Of a DNA stretch of 64,000 bases, positions 59,387 through 64,000 are shown one piece after another. The stretch is from Maribacter_C sp047345145 (GTDB lineage: Bacteria > Bacteroidota > Bacteroidia > Flavobacteriales > Flavobacteriaceae). Position 1 is the first letter of the stretch. Each line of letters begins with the position of its first letter. The stretch lies in assembly GCF_047345145.1 (NCBI RefSeq), contig NZ_JBLFER010000002.1, forward strand, positions 1,054,001-1,118,000. Reading direction: 5' to 3'. A model generated the notes under the pieces. The model saw nothing but the letters and a program-made list of their open reading frames with translations, was not told the origin of the DNA and made no database searches. A program made the translations under genes and the position numbers.

Positions 59387-60373
59387 ATGGATTCAACGGT
59401 AGCGACAGGTTCGGAAGAAAACGTTTGGGGTGGTGGTAACCAACCTCTAGGAGCAAGTTATGGTAAGTTAATGATGTGGTTTTTCCTCGTTTCTGACGCC
59501 TTGACCTTCTCAGGTTTATTAGCAGCATATGGTTTTTCTCGTTTCAAGTTCATTGAGACTTGGCCAATAGCAGATGAGGTTTTTACGCACGTTCCTTTTG
59601 TGCACGGAAATTTTCCGATGATTTATGTGGCTTTTATGACCTTGATACTGATCATTTCTTCAGTAACAATGGTACTTGCGGTAGATGCGGGGCATAGAAT
59701 GAAAAAGAACGCAGTTATCTGGTACATGTTTTTGACGATTATTGGGGGTGCTATTTTCGTTGGTTCACAGGCTTGGGAATGGGCGACTTTTATCAAAGGT
59801 GATTTTGGAGCTCTAGAAACTAAGGGCGGTCGTATTTTGCAATTTGTAAATGCTAAAACTGGCGAAAGAGCAGCAATTGCAGATTTCGCTTCAACTATTG
59901 AAAGTGAAAGAGTTAATCATGAAAAAAAGAATGGTGTTTGGTACTATGAAGGCACTGCGCTTCCATCCTATTCTTTGAATGAAGTTGTTGCTGGTTTCAA
60001 AACAAATTCTGATATCGTAATTAGAACTGAAGCTATCATCCAAGAAGGAGAAGGGCAAGGAGAGAAAACGGTTTTAACGAGAGAAGAGTCTCTGGCGAAA
60101 TTGAGTGATGCAGTTCAAGTTGTTGAAGGAGCAAACCTCATACAAAATGAATATGGAAGCAGACTGTTTGCAGATTTCTTTTTCTTTATCACAGGTTTTC
60201 ACGGTTTTCACGTAACCTCAGGAGTTGTAATTAATCTAATCATTTTTTTCAATGTAGTTCTTGGTACCTATGAAAAACGAGGTCACTATGAGATGGTTGA
60301 AAAAGTTGGATTGTACTGGCACTTTGTAGATTTAGTTTGGGTATTTGTTTTTACCTTCTTCTACTTAGTATAA
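59387..60373 (+). CDS. Cytochrome c oxidase subunit III (second copy, with large insertion)
   Basis: The 328-residue protein has five helices: KLMMWFFLVSDALTFSGLLAAYGFSRF, MIYVAFMTLILIISSVTMVLAV, AVIWYMFLTIIGGAIFVGSQAWEW, then after a hydrophilic insertion FADFFFFITGFHGFHVTSGVVINLIIFF and KVGLYWHFVDLVWVFVFTFFYLV. The insertion spans about residues 138-248 (rich in Glu, Lys and Thr) and is not present in the mitochondrial or Paracoccus protein; it must face one side of the membrane. The YWHFVDLVWVFVF signature ends the core. It has its own promoter. Confidence 0.93.
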   Translation: MDSTVATGSEENVWGGGNQPLGASYGKLMMWFFLVSDALTFSGLLAAYGFSRFKFIETWPIADEVFTHVPFVHGNFPMIYVAFMTLILIISSVTMVLAVDAGHRMKKNAVIWYMFLTIIGGAIFVGSQAWEWATFIKGDFGALETKGGRILQFVNAKTGERAAIADFASTIESERVNHEKKNGVWYYEGTALPSYSLNEVVAGFKTNSDIVIRTEAIIQEGEGQGEKTVLTREESLAKLSDAVQVVEGANLIQNEYGSRLFADFFFFITGFHGFHVTSGVVINLIIFFNVVLGTYEKRGHYEMVEKVGLYWHFVDLVWVFVFTFFYLV

Positions 60374-60380
60374 GATTTAA

Positions 60381-60406
60381 TGTCATTCTCGCGAAGGCGA
60401 GAATCT
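60381..60406. repeat. Dispersed hairpin repeat (TCATTCTCGCGAAGGCGAGAATC)
   Basis: ATTCTCGC and GCGAGAAT are perfect complements around GAAG. The motif GTCATTCxCGCGAAGGCGxGAATCT is, from memory, common in intergenic sequence of many bacteria. It lies just after subunit III. Confidence 0.6.
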
Positions 60407-60439
60407 TTGAAAAATTAGAAAGCAAGTTTTAATATACAG

Positions 60440-60474
60440 TCTAGCATCTAATGTCTAGCGTCTAACGTCTAAAG
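60440..60474 (+). repeat. Heptamer tandem repeat (TCTAxxx x5) before subunit IV
   Basis: Five consecutive 7-bp units read TCTAGCA, TCTAATG, TCTAGCG, TCTAACG and TCTAAAG. The last ends 3 bp before the subunit IV start codon at 60478, so the repeat occupies the whole ribosome-binding region. Confidence 0.75.
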
Positions 60475-60477
60475 TAA

Positions 60478-60861
60478 ATGGCACACGAACACAAATTAGA
60501 GATTTTTAGAGGACTATGGAAATTCAAATCTAACACACAAAAAATATGGGGTGTACTTGCCTTCTTATGTGTTGTTACGGCTGTAGAGGTAGTTCTAGGT
60601 ATTCTAAAGCCTGAAATTCTAACAGATACGTATTTCTTAGGGATGAAGTTGTTGAACTGGATATTCATCATTTTAACGCTTGTAAAAGCGTATTACATTG
60701 CTTGGGACTTTATGCACTTAAGAGATGAGAAGTCTTCTTTGAGAAGAGCTATAGTTTGGACACCAATTTTTCTTGTGTTGTATCTAGTTTTTATTCTTCT
60801 TTTTGAAGCTGATTATGTATACAATGTCTACAAAGATGGCTTTGTTGCTTGGAATTTCTAA
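60478..60861 (+). CDS. Cytochrome c oxidase subunit IV (prokaryotic type)
   Basis: The 127-residue membrane protein has three or four helices (about 24-42, 55-73, 88-110). Family marks include KSNTQKIWGVLAFLCVVTAVEVVLGI and YYIAWDFMHLRDEKSSLRRAIVWTPIFLVLYLVFILLFEADY. The small subunit IV stabilises the oxidase; it carries no cofactor. The start ATG is directly preceded by the heptamer repeat, with no purine-rich ribosome site; the phylum often does without one. A strong terminator follows the gene, so it ends this transcription unit. Confidence 0.9.
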   Translation: MAHEHKLEIFRGLWKFKSNTQKIWGVLAFLCVVTAVEVVLGILKPEILTDTYFLGMKLLNWIFIILTLVKAYYIAWDFMHLRDEKSSLRRAIVWTPIFLVLYLVFILLFEADYVYNVYKDGFVAWNF

Positions 60862-60877
60862 CGAATTATTAACAGAT

Positions 60878-60907
60878 AAAAAAGACGGCTTGATTGCCGT
60901 CTTTTTT
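60878..60907. terminator. Terminator after subunit IV
   Basis: AAAAAAGACGGC and GCCGTCTTTTTT form a perfect 12-bp stem with a 6-nt loop. It ends the oxidase subunit unit and separates it from the SCO assembly genes. Confidence 0.9.
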
Positions 60908-60998
60908 ATTTTTGCTTGTGCCATATTTATTTTGGCATCTGCTCAATTTTATTGGAATCTACATTACTTCCATAAGGAGTGATATAAGAACTGAATCT

Positions 60999-61637
60999 AT
61001 GAAAAAGACCTTTGTTCTCGCAATCTTATTTGTTCTTCCAATTGTAGCCTATTTATTTTTTCTTTCAGGGACGACTAATTTTGGAAAACTAGCAGTACTT
61101 ACTGAAAACTTGCAGGAAGTCCCTCCTGTAAATGATACTATTTTATTAAAGAATAAGATAACGATATTAGGTTTTCTGGGAAGCGATATTAATTCAAAAC
61201 GGGCGAATGTTTTAAACTTGAATCAAAAAATATACAAGCGATTTTACGAATTCGATGATTTGCAATTTGTTATGTTAGCTACCAATGGTACGGAAACCGA
61301 GGTGACCGAGCTTAAGAAAGAATTAAGTGCTTTGGCGGATACCAAGAAATGGAAATTCGTTTATACAGATGAGAAGCAAATACAAGGTTTTTTTGATGGG
61401 TTAAGAACAAATTTGAAATTAGATGATTCAAAGGCTACACCTTATGTGTTTATTATTGATAAGGATCTGAAATTGAGAGGCAGAGACGAGGACATTGCCG
61501 AGAAAACGAAAATTAAATATGGGTTTAATAGTGAATCGGTGGCAGAGTTAAATAATGAAATGGTAGATGATGTAAAGATAATACTAGCAGAGTATCGATT
61601 GGCTTTGAAAAAAAATAACGCAGATCGCAGAAAGTAA
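60999..61637 (+). CDS. SCO-like thioredoxin-fold membrane protein without cysteines
   Basis: The protein has 212 residues from the ATG at 60999; the open frame starts further upstream at 60894, but that region adds an unrelated hydrophobic stretch that runs through the preceding terminator region. A single N-terminal helix (TFVLAILFVLPIVAYLFFLS) anchors the protein; the periplasmic part has a thioredoxin-like pattern, including ITILGFLGSDINSKRANVLNL at the place of the active site and TPYVFIIDKDLKLRGRDED late in the fold. It has no cysteine, so it cannot bind copper or exchange disulfides like SCO. It overlaps the genuine SCO gene by one base (TAATG). Confidence 0.8.
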   Translation: MKKTFVLAILFVLPIVAYLFFLSGTTNFGKLAVLTENLQEVPPVNDTILLKNKITILGFLGSDINSKRANVLNLNQKIYKRFYEFDDLQFVMLATNGTETEVTELKKELSALADTKKWKFVYTDEKQIQGFFDGLRTNLKLDDSKATPYVFIIDKDLKLRGRDEDIAEKTKIKYGFNSESVAELNNEMVDDVKIILAEYRLALKKNNADRRK

Positions 61638-62362
61638 TGAAGAATAAATACACCTACGTTTGGGTATCATTAGTGGTTTTGGTCTTCGGAATACTGTTTA
61701 TTCCTAAAATCGTTAATCGTTTGAAAAGCGGCACTGTTACCGAGAATGACAGGATGAATGTTAAAGATAATAGTGGTGATTTGGCATTCGTTATGTTGAA
61801 TGGAAAAAAGAGGAGAGTTCCCAGTTTTGAGTTTATCAATCAAGATAGTTTGGTAATTAGCAACAAAGACTATGAAGGAAAGGTTTTTGTGGCGGAATTC
61901 TTTTTTACAAGCTGTCCTTCTATTTGTCCAATTATGTCTAAGAATCTAGTAGAGATTCAAAATGAATTTTCTGAATCAGACAATTTTGGAATTGCCTCCT
62001 TCTCGATCACCCCACAATATGATACACCAAGGGTTTTAAAAGAATATGCGGAGCGCTATGGTGTAACCGATCTAGACTGGCATTTGATGACCGGAGATCA
62101 AACTCAAATTTATGACTTGGCGAATAGCGGGTTCAATATATTTGCAGCGGAAATGCCAGACGCCCCAGGAGGCTTTGAACATTCTGGTTTATTCGCACTC
62201 ATTGATAAAAACGGCTTCATACGCTCTAGAGTTGATGAATTTGGTAACCCAATTGTTTATTATAGAGGTTCTATTTCTGAGAAGGCTGGAGTAAATGAGG
62301 AAGGTGAAAAACAGCAGATCACAGTATTGAAAGAAGATATTAAAAAGTTACTTGAAGAGTAA
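61637..62362 (+). CDS. SCO family copper chaperone
   Basis: The 241-residue SCO1/SenC protein delivers copper to the CuA centre of subunit II. An N-terminal helix (YVWVSLVVLVFGILFI, about 7-22) anchors it; the redoxin domain has the copper motif TSCPSICPIM with Cys93 and Cys97, the third ligand is the histidine in GGFEHSGLFALID. The whole layout matches bacterial SCO proteins. It begins inside the stop codon of the preceding gene and its stop abuts the DUF420 gene, so the three are translated together. Confidence 0.95.
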   Translation: MKNKYTYVWVSLVVLVFGILFIPKIVNRLKSGTVTENDRMNVKDNSGDLAFVMLNGKKRRVPSFEFINQDSLVISNKDYEGKVFVAEFFFTSCPSICPIMSKNLVEIQNEFSESDNFGIASFSITPQYDTPRVLKEYAERYGVTDLDWHLMTGDQTQIYDLANSGFNIFAAEMPDAPGGFEHSGLFALIDKNGFIRSRVDEFGNPIVYYRGSISEKAGVNEEGEKQQITVLKEDIKKLLEE

Positions 62363-62896
62363 ATGGAAGATTTAGCCTTGAAAGAGAGAAAGTTTAATCG
62401 ATTTATAACCATTGTTTCTATTGTTGTTCCTTTGGTTGTTGCCCTATTATTTGGAGTTAAAATTGATGGTGTTGAACGAATGGGTTTTCTTCCTCCTATT
62501 TATGCTGCAATAAATGGACTTACGGCTATTTTATTGATAGCAGCGGTTATGGCTATTAAGAAGGGAGATCAAGCGTTACATCAAAAATTAATGACCACTT
62601 GTATCGGTCTTTCGTTAGTTTTTTTAGTGTTGTATATTATTTATCACATGACTTCTGAATCTACTTCATATGGTGGAGAAGGTATTTCACGTTATATATA
62701 CTTTTTCATATTGATTTCACATATTGTGTTATCTATAGTAGTAATTCCGTTGGTTTTAAAAACCTATGCTAAGGGGTATTTAGGTAATTATGAGAGTCAT
62801 CGAAAGTTTGCCAAAATTACTTTTCCAATTTGGTTATATGTTGCCATTTCAGGAGTAGTAGTATATCTTATGATTTCACCCTATTATGTTAATTAA
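62363..62896 (+). CDS. DUF420 membrane protein (oxidase assembly, CtaM/YozB-like)
   Basis: The 177-residue protein has five helices (about 12-27, 43-61, 72-92, 108-132, 147-170). It matches the DUF420 family, with MGFLPPIYAAINGLTAILLIAAVMAIKKGDQALHQKLMTT and the histidines in YIIYHMTSESTSYGGEG and LISHIVLSIVVIPLVL. In Gram-positive bacteria the family member CtaM is needed for heme-copper oxidase maturation, which agrees with the position right after SCO. The histidines may bind heme or copper; this is an inference. It starts at the base after the SCO stop. Confidence 0.88.
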   Translation: MEDLALKERKFNRFITIVSIVVPLVVALLFGVKIDGVERMGFLPPIYAAINGLTAILLIAAVMAIKKGDQALHQKLMTTCIGLSLVFLVLYIIYHMTSESTSYGGEGISRYIYFFILISHIVLSIVVIPLVLKTYAKGYLGNYESHRKFAKITFPIWLYVAISGVVVYLMISPYYVN

Positions 62897-62933
62897 TATA
62901 ATATCGTCCTAAGCACACTAAAGGGCCTTTTTA

Positions 62934-63146
62934 ATGAAAAAAATTATTGTTTTACTCTTCTTATCGTTTCTAGTTCTTCCAGAAAGTATGGAGGCGCAAT
63001 GCGCTATGTGCCGAGCTGTTTTAGAGAGCGAAGGAAATACAGAAACGGCAGAAGGCATCAATAATGGTATAGTTTATTTGATGGCTATACCTTACGTTTT
63101 GGTAGGAGTTCTTTTCTATTTTGTCTATAAAAAGATGAAAAACTAA
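62934..63146 (+). CDS. Small exported CxxC membrane protein of unknown function
   Basis: The 70-residue protein has a signal peptide (MKKIIVLLFLSFLVLPESMEAQ), then immediately CAMCRAVLES with a CxxC pair just after the cleavage site, a short polar stretch (EGNTETAEGINNG) and one helix (IVYLMAIPYVLVGVLFYFVY, about 47-66), ending in a basic tail. The product would be anchored at the inner membrane with the CxxC facing the periplasm. I do not recognise a named family, but its place directly after the SCO-DUF420 genes suggests a role in copper or heme handling for the oxidase. The codons and length suggest a real gene. Confidence 0.75.
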   Translation: MKKIIVLLFLSFLVLPESMEAQCAMCRAVLESEGNTETAEGINNGIVYLMAIPYVLVGVLFYFVYKKMKN

Positions 63147-63266
63147 GGCCTTTAAATTGTTTTAACATTTTTTTGTTAGTCCAACTGTAACAATTTTGAC
63201 AACTTGTAGTCATATACATGTGCGACCATAACTAAGTTGCATTCATCAATCAACTAAATCACTACA

Positions 63267-64000
63267 ATGTTCGACATCGAAAGATGGCAGGAAATCTTTG
63301 ATACCATCCGTAAAAACAAACTACGGACTTTCCTCACGGGTCTATCCGTTGCCTCCGGAATTTTCATTCTCGTTATTTTATTGGGCTTTGGTCAAGGTAT
63401 GCAAAATGGCATTGCTGAAGAGTTCAAAGAAGATGCTGCAACTAGTTTGTGGGTTTGGCCAAGACGTACAACTATTGAATACAAAGGTTTGAATCCTGGT
63501 AGGCAAATACAGTTGCGTAACGAGAATTTCGAAACTATTACTGTTTCGATGGGTTCGGATTTTGAGAAAGCATCTATGCTTTATTTTCCAAGAGATGTTC
63601 AGGTAGTTTATAAGAATGATCTTCTAGTTTACAATGTTGCCGGAACAAATGGTGATCTCCAAACAATCGAAAATGAATTTTTATCAGAGGGTAGGTTTAT
63701 CAATCAAACTGATGTCGAACAAAATGCAAAGGTTGCTGTAATAAGTAATAAAATTAGAAGGGAAGTTTTTGTAGATGTAGAAACTCCCATTGGAGAGTAC
63801 CTTACCATATCAGGAGCCGGTTTTAGAATCGTTGGTGTTTTTGGAGAACACGGAGAAAATGAAGGTGAAGAAGAACGTCTTTTTGTGCCCATCACTACTG
63901 CACAATTAACTTTTAATGGGGCTGATAAGATAAATAATATGAATTTTATGCTTCCTGAAAGGGAGTCTTTTGATGATATGGTTGCTGAGAATACTGTATT
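63267..64000 (+). CDS. ABC transporter permease, MacB/FtsX type (partial, continues past the window)
   Basis: The frame starts at the ATG at 63267 and is open to the window end (244 codons). The N-terminus MFDIERWQEIFDTIRKNKLRTFLTGLSVASGIFILVILLGFGQGMQNGI is typical of MacB-like permeases: an amphipathic stretch, then the first helix. It is followed by a periplasmic MacB-PCD-like domain (about 60 to the edge), with ETPIGEYLTISGAGFRIVGVF as a recognisable segment. Three further helices are expected downstream. Partner ATPase and membrane-fusion genes are not visible here. Likely exporter of lipids, peptides or small toxic molecules; the substrate is unknown. Confidence 0.88.
   Translation, partial: MFDIERWQEIFDTIRKNKLRTFLTGLSVASGIFILVILLGFGQGMQNGIAEEFKEDAATSLWVWPRRTTIEYKGLNPGRQIQLRNENFETITVSMGSDFEKASMLYFPRDVQVVYKNDLLVYNVAGTNGDLQTIENEFLSEGRFINQTDVEQNAKVAVISNKIRREVFVDVETPIGEYLTISGAGFRIVGVFGEHGENEGEEERLFVPITTAQLTFNGADKINNMNFMLPERESFDDMVAENTV

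Noticed and set aside
60894..60998. Longer N-terminus for the cysteine-free SCO-like gene
   Set aside because: It would begin within the T-tract of the terminator after subunit IV and add an unrelated hydrophobic segment before a complete membrane anchor.
1..64000. CRISPR arrays, insertion sequences, prophage or defence islands
   Set aside because: No regular direct repeats with spacers, transposase motifs, integrases or known defence genes were found; gene content is core metabolism and respiration.

Overview
The window is a chromosomal segment from an AT-rich member of the Bacteroidota, most likely a marine Flavobacteriaceae. The evidence is the giant type IX secretion translocon SprA, a type IX sorting-domain protein, an alternative complex III (act) operon feeding a cytochrome c oxidase, a TonB with a Pro-rich linker, a DUF2723 protein, and repeated promoters of the Bacteroidota form TTTG-N17-20-TAnnTTTG. 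I see no rRNA, phage, transposase, CRISPR array or obvious genomic island. The genus cannot be fixed from sequence alone.

Layout. 1-1.1 kb: the tail of a probable outer-membrane barrel gene, a small lipoprotein and a mini protein with a type IX sorting domain. 1.2-7.5 kb: polA, an exported glycosylasparaginase, cutC, a membrane phosphoesterase and a cysteine-free thioredoxin-fold protein. 7.5-12.7 kb: a large DUF2723 membrane protein, a GC-rich inverted repeat, tRNA-Gln and a cation/proton antiporter. 13-17.5 kb: the rimP-nusA-infB operon behind a promoter and a leader hairpin. 17.5-30 kb: a SPOR-domain protein, then actABCDEF-coxB-coxA, in which menaquinol electrons pass through alternative complex III to the terminal oxidase. 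30-38.7 kb: a GIN-domain protein, an acyl-CoA oxidase-like enzyme, ruvB-P450, a NatAB-type ABC exporter and queG. 38.8-44.8 kb: a disaccharide locus with a GH13_18 (sucrose phosphorylase-type) enzyme, two MFS carriers and a GH37 trehalase that closely resembles fungal neutral trehalase, including its N-terminal calcium-binding motif. 44.8-56 kb: maeB, ruvA, sprA, gcvH and a VanZ-like gene. 56-57.7 kb: tonB and an exported metallo-beta-lactamase-fold hydrolase. 57.8-63.1 kb: the second oxidase cluster (ctaB, two subunit III genes, subunit IV, a cysteine-free SCO-like protein, SCO, DUF420, a small CxxC protein). The window ends inside an ABC permease gene.

The two respiratory blocks, about 28 kb apart, together supply subunits I-IV, heme O synthesis, copper delivery to CuA and the quinol-oxidising complex. 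The most unusual items are the fungal-type trehalase locus, a helix-hairpin-helix tail fused to ActC, two cysteine-free thioredoxin-fold proteins, a sorting-domain-only exported protein, a 44-bp perfect palindrome that contains the end of a coding sequence, a heptamer repeat at the start of the subunit IV gene, and a probably leaderless ruvB. No wholly new multi-gene system is evident; most of the window is ordinary flavobacterial core genome.
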